From Bugula neritina (lineage: Eukaryota > Bryozoa > Gymnolaemata > Cheilostomatida > Bugulidae): DNA of 64,000 nucleotides. Under the pieces are notes generated by a model. The model did no database searches. It worked only from the letters and a program-made list of their open reading frames with translations, and had not been told where the DNA came from. This document shows, in pieces, positions 50,001 through 59,542 of the stretch. The position numbers and the translations under genes were made by a program. The stretch lies in contig OZ037768.1 of the NCBI GenBank assembly GCA_964035545.1, positions 16,337,375 through 16,401,374 on the forward strand. Reading direction: 5' to 3'. Positions within the stretch are counted from its first letter, which is position 1. Every line of letters starts with the position of its first letter.

Positions 50001-51058
50001 ACAGAGTGAAAACGGCCCAGCATCGACCCAGCCGGGAGCTTGATAGGCTCGGTAAAGGGGTTGACACACTGCACTAAGATCTCCCCTTGCTCAGTCAGCT
50101 GATTCAGACTGCTGGCAAGTTGGATCTTTTCGTGCGCGCCTTCAACCACCCCGAGTCCAGAGATCCGGCTACTATTCACCCTGCAGTGAATGGTAGCCCG
50201 GGAGCGGCCTGGTATGATACGGTTGCGTACCACTTGCACACCTCCCACTAAAGGGCGGCCGAACTTGTCGACGCAGGCGAGTTCACGCCCGGACATCATC
50301 ATTGCAGATCTGCTAAAATCTATGTGACATCCGTGCCGTTTAAGGAACGGCATCCCGAGGATAGCATCCTCCTTGAGCTGACTGACGATGAACGTCTCTT
50401 GGATCGTTTGATCACGGACTCGTCCCGTCAGCTCAATTATGCCATAGAAGGGAAGGCACGACCCGTCAGCGAGGGTGCCGTATTCCCCTTCGTATGCTTC
50501 CATCTCGCCCCTGACCCTAGTACTGAGGGTGTCGAAGAGTTGGCGGCTTAAGAGGTTTGTGGTACAGCCCGAATCAATGAGGAAAGTAACAGCTTTGCCT
50601 TCCAGTTTACCGGGCAAGAAATAGCTGTTCCCATGGGGCTGCACCTGAACTCTCCCTTCAGGCCTTACTCTCGCAGGGAGTACCTCCCTCGCTTTGAGTC
50701 GCGAAGGAGGTCTCTTAGGGCGGTGGTAGGTAGGCCTCGGGGGTGCCGAGGCTAGATTCTCAGCTACCTTTGTGGGCTCCCATCCAGATTCTTGGACTTG
50801 TAGCCCTGTGAATCTGTTGTGAAGGGGCATAGAAAAGGCAGCTGCGGGGCGAAGCCCCTTGCTGGTCCGTCGTGGCTGTTGCCACTGTTGGTTGCCAGTA
50901 CGCGGTACCCGTCTGGGTGACCTGCGTTTCTTCTTCCCTGGAGGTTTCATCGTCGGCCCGCGGAAGGTGGGAACATCTGCGGGCCGCGGTAGTTTAACCC
51001 CTGATTTAGGAAGGGACAATATCGGCGGAAATGTCCTTGATTTCCGCACTCCCAGCAA
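47006..51058 (-). CDS. pol: Pol polyprotein: protease, reverse transcriptase, RNase H, integrase
   Basis: A 1350-residue frame counted from a non-ATG opening codon; it overlaps gag by about 110 bp in the -1 frame, so it is likely made by ribosomal frameshifting. Domains: aspartic protease with Asp-Ser-Gly at 162-164; reverse transcriptase (about 440-640) with YLDD at 592-595; RNase H (about 735-855) with DTDASD at 739-744; integrase zinc finger His/His/Cys/Cys at about 1007-1044, and catalytic Asp 1072, Asp 1133, Glu 1169; a GPY-type module near 1300 (KFVGPYVV). The fourth RNase H acidic position, normally Asp in the NADGLSR-like motif, is Tyr here (residue 850). The frame ends just after a C12 tract and the tail seems to continue in another frame. 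Confidence 0.95.
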   Translation of the reverse strand: MLGVRKSRTFPPILSLPKSGVKLPRPADVPTFRGPTMKPPGKKKRRSPRRVPRTGNQQWQQPRRTSKGLRPAAAFSMPLHNRFTGLQVQESGWEPTKVAENLASAPPRPTYHRPKRPPSRLKAREVLPARVRPEGRVQVQPHGNSYFLPGKLEGKAVTFLIDSGCTTNLLSRQLFDTLSTRVRGEMEAYEGEYGTLADGSCLPFYGIIELTGRVRDQTIQETFIVSQLKEDAILGMPFLKRHGCHIDFSRSAMMMSGRELACVDKFGRPLVGGVQVVRNRIIPGRSRATIHCRVNSSRISGLGVVEGAHEKIQLASSLNQLTEQGEILVQCVNPFTEPIKLPAGSMLGRFHSVQEGDVGPSLGDATEAPPQCPIQGRGAVPTHLRELYETASGGCASNRERQAMAKLLRDYGDVFSSGEHDVGLTGIVRHEIPLTAGTVPVRQPTRRLGPEKEKEVSRQVRDLLDRGLIEPAHSAWSSPVVLVRKKDGSWRFCVDYRKLNSVTIQDAYPLPRIDESLDALAGSKYFSTLDLLSGYWQVPLSPDAQEKAAFITRDGLWKWKVLPFGLTSAPATFQRLMEQVLSGLHWKTLLVYLDDVIVISPDFETHISRLQEVFERLRGAGLKLKPSKCALLQPEVKYLGHVVGRNGVATDPEKVRAVEDWVTPQDLTGLRAFLGLVGYYRQYIPDFAGIAQPLNRLTAKGVTWQWTPVEQEAFDRLKGCLLTAPILAYPDPTLEYILDTDASDQNVGAVLSQVQEGREVVVAYYSKSLSPAERNYCTTRKELLAVIKSVKHFRPYLYGRKFRLRTDHASLIWLCRRAEPSSQVARWLEILAEFSYRIEHRPGKRHSNAYGLSRRPDGGCKQCLNIERRDGGPPRCELETLAHHGAPFDWDQGQLRQRVDESPEDVQNLRANPVLAGNVRELKKLQEELPGVVADIYRAKREGRRPSEERIRQGCAEFRLYCQRWDSLRIGQDGLLTISLAASGRHSERKRVVCPTAIRRELIWDTHKQAHAGVKRVISKLRLRWYWPQMERDVRLRVKQCEICQASKHSRPPGEAGRRRLYAGRPWQVVAVDLVGPMPLTPRGNNWILVLTDHFTRWADALAIPDASAPTVARALDQHVFCYFGLPEQIHSDQGAQFQSQLMSDLCHLWGVNQSRTTPYHPQGNGVVERNNRMLGDALRSLLLGRGQEEWDTVLPQVMRAYRSTPHTSTGETPNLLMLGRETRVPDHLTYHVPEQDNLVHEYASELVERMKAAHDILRQQQWKVRHEDSDEPPLYQTGDKVWMVNYRRRRGQADKLKPKFVGPYVVVEAMPNHTYKIERSGQVSIQNESRLKPYWASPGGVGEAPPPRC

Positions 51059-51900
51059 AAACTGACTGTTTCTCCCTGTGGCGGCGCCGATGGCCGCATG
51101 GGCTCAGGGGCGGTACTCACTGGGTTTTGTGGTGTCAGTGTTGCTATCAGCTTGGCTAGCATGTCCGTCAGTTGAGTGACTTTTGATGCCGTCGCCAACT
51201 GGGACACGGCAGCCGCGGCGGGGGTTTCCTCCCCTTGTCCCGCGGCCGTGTCTGCGCGGTCTATCTCCACTTGGCGGGAGCTTCCGCGACTTTTATGCAT
51301 TTGATTAGCTAGGAGGTAAGCTTCCCCCTCAGTCAGAGCATCTTCAACGGTGGTGACTCCCCTAGCTAGAAACTGGTGGTGGAGACCCAGATCGTCGACA
51401 GATGCTATGAAAGCCTCGAGGGTGTACCTCTCGCGGTTGACTGGGGGCAAGTCGCTGTACGCGATCTGTGCCAGCTTCATGACCGCGGCGGCATGCTCCC
51501 GCAGCGGGGTGCGGGGATCACGCCGCAACCTCTGCAATCGGGCCCTGGCATCTGTAGCAGAGAGGCCAAAGCGGGCCCGCAGAGAAGCAAAGATATTATC
51601 AATGTCTACACCCAGCCCATAGGGCTTGGCTTTGTCCATCAATGCCATTCTAAGCTTCAGCAAGGCCACCCTAGGGGGCCACTGAGCGACGTCCATTACG
51701 TCGCTAAACTCTTGGATAAATTGTTCCACCTCCTCTTCACCCGTGAAGGTGGGCGCCTTTAACCTGTAGCGGTCCTCAGCTAGTTCTCGCGGAACCCTTC
51801 GCTCTTCTACTACATGGTTAACAGGCATTGTCTCTACAGCATTGTCTCTACGCTCACCTTCAATTGCCGGTGGTTGAGTTCCAGCATTTTCAGTCTCCAT
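50947..51900 (-). CDS. gag: Gag protein of the gypsy element
   Basis: 317 codons from an ATG only about 30 bp after the 5' LTR. Residues about 50-230 match the usual retrotransposon Gag capsid layout (LKAPTFTGEEEVEQFIQEF at the start of the domain). A CCHC zinc knuckle, Cys-X2-Cys-X4-His-X4-Cys, lies at 282-295 and would bind the element RNA. The stop at 50947 lies within the start of the pol frame. Confidence 0.93.
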   Translation of the reverse strand: METENAGTQPPAIEGERRDNAVETMPVNHVVEERRVPRELAEDRYRLKAPTFTGEEEVEQFIQEFSDVMDVAQWPPRVALLKLRMALMDKAKPYGLGVDIDNIFASLRARFGLSATDARARLQRLRRDPRTPLREHAAAVMKLAQIAYSDLPPVNRERYTLEAFIASVDDLGLHHQFLARGVTTVEDALTEGEAYLLANQMHKSRGSSRQVEIDRADTAAGQGEETPAAAAVSQLATASKVTQLTDMLAKLIATLTPQNPVSTAPEPMRPSAPPQGETVSFCWECGNQGHFRRYCPFLNQGLNYRGPQMFPPSAGRR

Positions 51901-51912
51901 CTTGGATGCACT

Positions 51913-51930
51913 ATCCCACTGCTGCCACCA
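51913..51930 (-). other. Primer binding site, tRNA-Leu type
   Basis: One base after the 5' LTR the element reads tggtggcagcagtgggat. This is complementary to a tRNA 3' end ATCCCACTGCTGCCA plus CCA. From memory of animal tRNAs, that end fits a tRNA-Leu isoacceptor; the tRNA gene itself is not in the window. Confidence 0.75.
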
Positions 51931-51931
51931 C

Positions 51932-52236
51932 TGTTATAATTTTCAGATTTAGGGTTGATGTGCTATCCAGAGAGTCTATTTATTTACTATAGAACTGCAC
52001 CAGGATAAGTCGAGTGAACGAGTATATTTTACACACAATTATACATTATAAAAACGATACATTATTTCCAAACAAGTTACACATCTAATCTATTTCACAC
52101 TCTAGCTTCGACTGAGTTAGCAGCGGGAAACTACAATTGCTGCTAACTATCAACTACGCTAATTGGCTATCCATTGTTCCGGGTCAATTACGTGACCCTA
52201 CATGTTGTGCTGCTGGTAGTTCCACGAACCACCACA
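51932..52236 (-). repeat. 5' LTR of the gypsy element
   Basis: 305 bp, TG...CA, reads identical to 44725-45029 by eye; provides promoter and polyadenylation signals for the element. Confidence 0.95.
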
Positions 52237-52342
52237 GTAGTACCTGTACTACTACTACGTCTACTACTACTAGGTCTAGTAGTAGTACTACTAATACTAC
52301 TACTAGTACTACTACTACTAGTACTACTACTACTAGTACTAC

Positions 52343-52850
52343 TGTAATGGATTTTTACCCTCTATTAGTTGCGAATTAACAGCGTGCAACAGTATATTAT
52401 AAATACTGTTGCGTATCGTTATTAACTCTGTAATTATAGTTAAGTAAGCTAGCTTGCTAATGCCTAAGTATGGTAATTACTGTTGAAGCTTTCAACATAA
52501 TGTAATGTTATTGAAATACGCATTCTGAAGTTATGTAATATTTCTTGTACTAATGTTGCGTATCAATTTTTATGCTGTAATTGTGTAGTAGATTTTTGCA
52601 TGTACTTGTTTCCGGTTGCGAGATCGGCATTTCGGGCCTCCGATCTCGGCAACAATGAAAAAGCACTGTATCTTGTTGTATATAAAAGCCAGCGAGCTCC
52701 AGTGTAGTTCAGTCTACTACTGGAGCTCACTGGCAGAGGACCTTCACTATTATATATAATTCAACTAAATAAAAATTTCTTCAACTATACAATACATCTT
52801 GTTCTCTCTAACAAAGAGTATGTTCAGGCACTAGTTCTATTCAACCCACA
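52343..52850 (+). mobile_element. Solo-LTR-like element, copy B (508 bp)
   Basis: Starts TGTAATGG and ends AACCCACA, the same ends as copy A at 20.3 kb but in opposite orientation. It shares the 5' block (acagcgtgcaacagtatatt), the gcctaagtatggtaattac block, an inverted repeat gagatcgg...ccgatctc, TATATAAAAG at 52679-52688, the palindromic segment 52689-52733 with TCAGTC at its centre, and AATAAA at 52768-52773. The 3' third after the promoter differs from copy A. It lies about 100 bp from the gypsy LTR in the same CTA microsatellite. Target duplication is unclear because of the repeat context. Confidence 0.65.
52689..52733 (+). promoter_or_regulatory. Palindromic core promoter in LTR copy B
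   Basis: Arms ccagcgagctccagt and actggagctcactgg flank ttcagtc. The A of TCAGTC is 32 bp after the first base of the TATA box, the normal spacing for a start site. Confidence 0.5.
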
Positions 52851-52859
52851 AAAATATCA

Positions 52860-53430
52860 CACTACTACTGTACTGGTACTACAACTACTCTAGTAATACT
52901 AATAGTAATAGTAGTACTACTACTAGTACTAGTAGAAAAACCATGCTATCACTATCAGTATCTGAGACTGATGGTGAAACTGAAAGTGATACTTGTAGTC
53001 ATTCACTCATAGTCATACACACTATCACTATGACTATGACTATCATACTCATACTGATACACTTGCAGTCAATGTCATACTGATAGACGATAACGGATAA
53101 TGATACCGATATGGATATTGATACTCATGCTATTACTATTACTATGAGTAATAGACTAATAGTATTACCATTACTATTAGTATAAGATTAACTTTAAGTA
53201 TTAGTAATTAGTATTACATTTTGATTTACAGTTTACTGGGTAGTGGGTATGATTATGATATTCATATTCATATTGATATTGATAACGATGGTATAAGATT
53301 AAGTAGAAATATCAATATGTGTCATTAAGTTTTATAATATATATTCCATAAAATGATTTATTAACATAACATATAATGACAGATTACAACAATTTAATTT
53401 TTGTGATTAACTATTATCATTATCATTGTG
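52860..53430. repeat. CTA microsatellite and degenerate hexamer array 6
   Basis: actactactgtactggtact grades into ctatcactatcagtatctga and catactcatactgatacact. Same ASTNAT family as arrays 1-5. Confidence 0.8.
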
Positions 53431-54805
53431 AGTATCAGTACAAGTATGAATTGAATCGACCACATTTACTTAGTTTTAAAAACACTCTCAGGAAGCGCAA
53501 AAATTACTTACAGCTAATCGGTATTATTGAAATAATTTTTCACCTACGTTCAGCCCAAGGTTTCGCGAGCCATCAATTTGCTAGTTTTGTAGAAGATAAC
53601 TCCATATATGTGTGTAGACAGTCGTTCACAAGTTTGCTATAAGATAAGTGTGATACAGTATTCACATTCATACCCCCTTTGAAAAAAAGTATACTAGTTG
53701 GAATTATCAGAATTAGCACATTACTGATTACTATTTTTGACATGATGCAAACAATTATACATAATTTTATACCATTATTGACCACTTGAAGTGTTGACGG
53801 AAATAACAAGACACATAAAGCTTACAAGATACAAGATTTTCGATTAACAGGCAGAAAGCGTAATAAAAAAAAACTTTAACACCAGTAGACTTGTTTATAA
53901 CATACACAAAATCAAATTTGCTATGCAGTTTTATATCATAGCTACATACTAAGTTCATCATATTTATTCACATATTCGGCTACAATCCAAGTTGAAATTA
54001 TTTCTACCTTTATTCGTACAAAAGAAATAGTTAATTCTAAACAAACATGCTCAATGTTGCTTTTCATGTTAAAAGAAAACTGTCATTACACAAGTATCAT
54101 TAAAATGTACTATAAAGTAAACACATGACAGCACAATTTAAGATACATTCTATAGCAATTTGTAGTTAACAATTGAATTTTAGTTTAACCAGTATATTGA
54201 TGAAGGATATTATATCCAAGTGTTGATTTAGCCGCTTACCTGCGGTAAAGATTTCAAGAAAAAAATAGAATTACAAAAATACTCAGCAAGCTTTTAAACT
54301 ACTTAAATTAAAAAAAAATATTTGAGTTTTCTTAATTTTAACATACTTGAGTCCTGAACCTGGAGCTTCTGATGCAGGTTTATGCCACTAAACACTAAAA
54401 TGTCTTTTATTTTGCTAAGAAGAATTCATCAGCATACAAAGAAGTTGTTTCAATACATTTTACCTGCATTCAACATAAAATGAGTCATGAATAGATAAAT
54501 ATGTTTTGGCTTCATCATATATTTACAGAATGAATAATTCAGAAATACTAAAACTGCAACCAACAAAATATTACAATTACAGTATGACTTCACATGAGAA
54601 CCTGACTGAACAAAAACTAATATCTGTTCTTTTATGAAAACTAAAAAAATAAAAAAATACTTATTAACAGCAAATAAAGTTAAAAAAAACAGATGAAAAT
54701 ATGAAAATGTTGATTATAATGAGTTGGGCGGAGAACTAGTTGTGAGTCACGGAGTAATCTCAGAGCACTCTGATGTTGATCAAGTCCATGAACTTCCCTA
54801 TCATA
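53431..54805. other. Intergenic and NBN 3' flank
   Basis: No exon supported. A minus-strand AATAAA (tttatt at about 54403) may be the NBN polyadenylation signal. Confidence 0.4.
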
Positions 54806-57800
54806 CTAAGTCTTAGGTGACAAGGGCTCATGTATCTTACCAACTAAGTCTTGGTTTGAGGTAGCTCCCAATGCCTGAAGCAAATAGGATATGTAATCAC
54901 TCGGCGTTGAACTTACTTTCATATTCTTAAAACTGTATCAAAAAAGATGGGCTTGAAAAGTTCTTCACATTAATAAATTCTAATATCTACTACTACTCTT
55001 GACAATCTATTCACTCACATGGTCTACTTCAAACAGGAAATTTGCGACTAAAGATAGAAAAACTGACCCTCCAAATATTGAGCTTTTGATGGAGGTTCTG
55101 GGATGGAGTGAATGAGAAAGAGAAGACCCCCCTCTGTAGGTATCCTCGTCATGAGATGGCATCTGTACAAAGTCCCCGTGTGACTGGCTCTGGGAACACA
55201 AGCCGTCTACTAAGTCACCACCTCCTATGATGGTTGGTAACCGGGTTATGTCTTTCTTCCCGCACTGAAACCAAAGACCATGTGGTAATACAACAGAGAT
55301 AACTAACATTTACAGAATGTATCCAGCGATACGGCGAAAATACAAATTAACAGCCATAAATGTGGAACTTGGCCTAAACTTCTACAACAGACCAAAAGAA
55401 GTATAACAACACTAGCTGAGCATTTCTTTAACTTTGAGGCAACCCTCAGTGTCAAATTAGCCAAAAGATCTGATGGCTGATAAATCAAACGAAATAACCA
55501 TAAAAACCTTTTTGAAGCGTTTGAAATTGGGCACCCATTTTCCTTTCCATAAAGCCATGCCTTGATGCTCCTCGACAGGTTCTACAACAGAAAGTTTAGT
55601 TTTTCGAAGCAAGTTCCCATAATCCACTTGTATCCTGTTCCATGAATCCCCTATCTCGAGTTTTCTTTCTTCGGACATTTCCTGCAATCGATGTGTCAGT
55701 AATCGCCAGTCAATCTATTAAAACTAGTAATTTAAATTGAGTATACACTAAACAAGTCAACATAGGTTTTAAAATTAATATAAAAACTACAAAAATATTG
55801 TAAATGTATTGCAAAACATTTAGCCTACCATATAGTTTCCATATACTGCAATGTCTTTGTAAATTACTGTTTTTGTGACATGATGTTGACAAGCGGTTGA
55901 ATTATAAATCAACTCTCAACTATAGAGATGCCGTAAATGGCTGTCAGAGCACAGTGACACCTGCATACACAGCAGCACCTGCATACACACAGCAGCACCT
56001 GCATACATACAGCAGCACCTGCACACACATCAGCACAGTGACACCTGCATACACAAAGCACCTGCATACATACATACAGCACCTGCATACACACAGCAGC
56101 ACCTGCATACACACATCAGCACAGTGACACCTGCATACACACAGCAGCACCTGCATACACACAGCAGCACCTGCATACGTACAGTAGCATCACCAGCAGT
56201 CAAGGTGGGCTGTGTTGGTTCAACCTTCACAGAGACCACCCGGTCTGTACAAGTGTCCAGAGTTTCAGATTTTACAATGTGGGCGGCAGGAGTATGACTA
56301 ACAGTCCCAGAATGCTGTGTCTCCTCCACAACACTGTCATCATGACATTTTTCAGCTTCCTATAAAATTTACCAAATATACATCTATACAGGCATAGCTC
56401 CTACCTTAACAATACAACAAACAACTTGATAATTTACTACACCGTATATTATACGCATCATTAAGCAATCCTTGACTATTCTAAATCTATCAAATGATTT
56501 TCATGCCTTGTGCAAAATAGAAGAAATTCTTTCAGGCGTAGCAATGTCTGTCACAGATGGTGCAAAGGATGACTGGTCCACAGCTGTAGCTTGTGCTACA
56601 TGACTTTTGTCTTCTGATTCTGCAGTTTGAGTATCAACCATATTGCTGGCTATAGCAAGCTCATTCTGACTACCAGTTTCGAGGCTTTGGGCAACTGTTG
56701 TCTGTTCATCAAATGCGGTCTTTATTCTAAAAACACGTTAGTTTATTAAATGTTGAGTGCAATAGTGTATTAAATTTTGGAGTCATTTAGAAATATGTAA
56801 CTTACAACATATTAAAATTGATTAAAAATCAGGATGTAGTGTCCTCATAATGCTAAAGCAGTTAGTTAAGAAGCTGAACCAGTGTTGACCTGTTACTAAC
56901 TTTCACTCACAAGAAATTTACACACTTGTTGGAAAATTGTTTAAAAACCCAATTTCTTACATTAAACAAGATTTTACAAATTAAATGACAACAACAAAAT
57001 AGTGATAATGCAAAATAAAATAATAAGAAACTTTTAAAAAGTATGCACACCTTTTTATAGGAGGTTGAAGCTGATGGTTTGATGTCCGTTTAGCAGAAGT
57101 TGTCTGTTTTAAAGGAGTTATCTTCTCCTGCAAAAGTGAAAATGTGTGAAACCCAGAAGATAGGTGTAAGAGTTGTGCAGATTAAGGTAGGAAAGGTATT
57201 ACCTGAGTTGCTGAGAGAGAATCCTGTAGCGTTTCAGAGATGTGAGTCACAACTGGTGGAGGAAGCATCTCAGATATGTAAGCACTTCTCTCTGCAGGTC
57301 TAAATAGGTAGACAACTCCCAGTATCTTACTTTCATTATGTAGCAATGTGATAGGTCAGTTCTACTGTCTACTGAGTGCGAATAGATTCTCAAAATTAAC
57401 TAATAGACATGAAACACGTTTTAAGATTGAGGGACAATTGGCTAATTTGGCACCAAATCAGTGATAAATACTCAAGATTACCTTGAAAAACCTCCTGTAG
57501 TTTCACAGCTCTTTAAGTGTTTAATTTTTTACTTTTAAAGACAAATAAGCATAAAAGTAAGGATAACAAAATGGGGACAAATGAACAGCATGAATATAAT
57601 TACTTGGGCCTGTTGAGGTGCTGTGAATCAGGCACTATTGTGCTGTCTGAGGCACTAACACTGACAGCAGGCAGGTCTCTCTTTCCCTGCTGAGTAGCGC
57701 TCTTTGCTTGTGAAGGTAGAGATTGAGTAGCAGTGAGTTTTTGTGAAAAGTGTTCATGTAGTTTGATACCTACAAAATGGCATGCATAATATCAATGGAA

Positions 57801-59507
57801 ATTATTTATATAATTACATTAAAAAAGAGCAAGAAAATGCCATATTAAATAAACAAAAAATTATTAGTGAATGTAATGTATTTATGCTGCATTTAATAAC
57901 ACCTGCAGAATAATCGTAAATTTGTGTTAAGGTTTGTTTAAAGTTGGACATTTCTGCAGAGACCATTAGCCACTACACAATTGGAATAATTACAGCAAAC
58001 ACATTTCGTTGGCGGTTTGTTGCTATTTAACTAATCTTGTTTGTTGCACACAAAACTTTCCTATTCAGCAAATCTTGTGATAATAATATATTTGTTACAG
58101 TGACAAAAATGATCTAAAAACTGTTTGTTGGACTAGAATTAAAATGTCATCAATTTACCCTGTTTTTCTTAAAACATACAAGTGTGGACAAATAATTATT
58201 TAGGCTCTCTTCAGTAACGACTAAGAAATTTGTAATACTTGTAAGTATCGCTAGAATAGGGCCATACAAAAAATTGCATATATATCATTACCAACTACAT
58301 GGCAAAAGCTCTACCTGACTACTACTCAAGCAAGACTTGAAGAAAATCACAGTCCACAACCCGAGACACTATGCATGCCATATTTTACTTTTATTGCCCC
58401 AGAATACACCTTCCAGCTCATACAATGTATGACCAGTAATAAATTACCTGCAGATTGCTGGGGGTTGCAGTGCCATTCAGTTGAGCAGTACAGCATAGCA
58501 TGGCCTATCTCTGCATCTTGAATATATCTTTTATTATGTCTGTGAAATAAATGAGTTGCATTATATTTGCTGAAATAGTGATATAAACAGGCTCTAGCAA
58601 GCTAACCCAGGCATTTTGTAGTTTAAGTTTTACGATCACTTCATTCCCATAAGCAAAATAATTGCAAATGGCCATTTTAATTCGAATACAGTTTTGCCCC
58701 TATGGGTTGTGGCTTTATTCGAATGATACTGTTCCCATGCATTAAATAAAGACTCCATTCACATAATGTAAAGCATGGAGACTCACTAATGATGACTAGG
58801 ACTGGTTTCATGTTGTCTATTTTAATGTGACAACCAAGTATATCTAAACATGTTCAATCTGATTCCGGTAAACTCACATATGAACAAAGCAGCCATCCTG
58901 GAACACCAGTTTACTTACACATGAAAATAACTACAAAACAAAAGTATACTTCACTTTCCTCTCTCCAACATACTGTCGCTTTAAAAAAAACATTTCAATG
59001 TCAAATGAAAAGCAGCTGACGCAAATGTTTTAATTTTAAAGTTTTCAATTGTTTGCATGACTAGTGTTAGTAGTCATGGTATCATAATTTCTCAGCAAAA
59101 GTGAATGACAACGGAAAATTTCAAAGAGGGAATTAGTCCAAGCAACTTTTTAGCCGAGTTTTTTATAAGAGAGGTGGTGTATTTAATCTTGCCTGAGAAA
59201 GTCGCATAAAATGAAAATACAAGCTTCATTCAACACAACCACTAAAATGACTAAATGGATACAAAACATGGAAGATTATACCTGGTGAGGTGTGTGATGC
59301 ACTCCTTGTACCACTCTGGCTGCACTGTTTCAGGACAATACATGAGTATCGCATTGTTTGCCGTTATTTTAGACAAAGAGCGAGGTTTCCTTTCTAGAAG
59401 CAGCGCTGTCCCACCACCCAACACAATAGCTGGTTTCATCCTCGCAAACTAAATGTTGGTAGTTATAGCAAATCATCAACATTATAATGTATACAACGGT
59501 ATATTGT

Positions 59508-59542
<35 letters not shown>

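Larger units (their letters stand above)
44725..52236 (-). mobile_element. Full-length Ty3/gypsy LTR retrotransposon
   Basis: A 7.5-kb element transcribed on the minus strand: 5' LTR 51932-52236, PBS 51913-51930, gag 50947-51900, pol 47006-51058, a pol-extension frame 46422-47012, an extra zinc-finger ORF 45320-46141, polypurine tract about 45030-45041, 3' LTR 44725-45029. LTRs are 305 bp each, start TG and end CA, and read identical by eye. A 4-bp duplication GTAG (44721-44724 and 52237-52240) flanks it, though this lies in GTA repeats and is ambiguous. The order PR-RT-RNase H-IN places it in Ty3/gypsy. Its GC content is well above the host DNA around it. Identical LTRs and long frames suggest a recent insertion. 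Confidence 0.95.
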
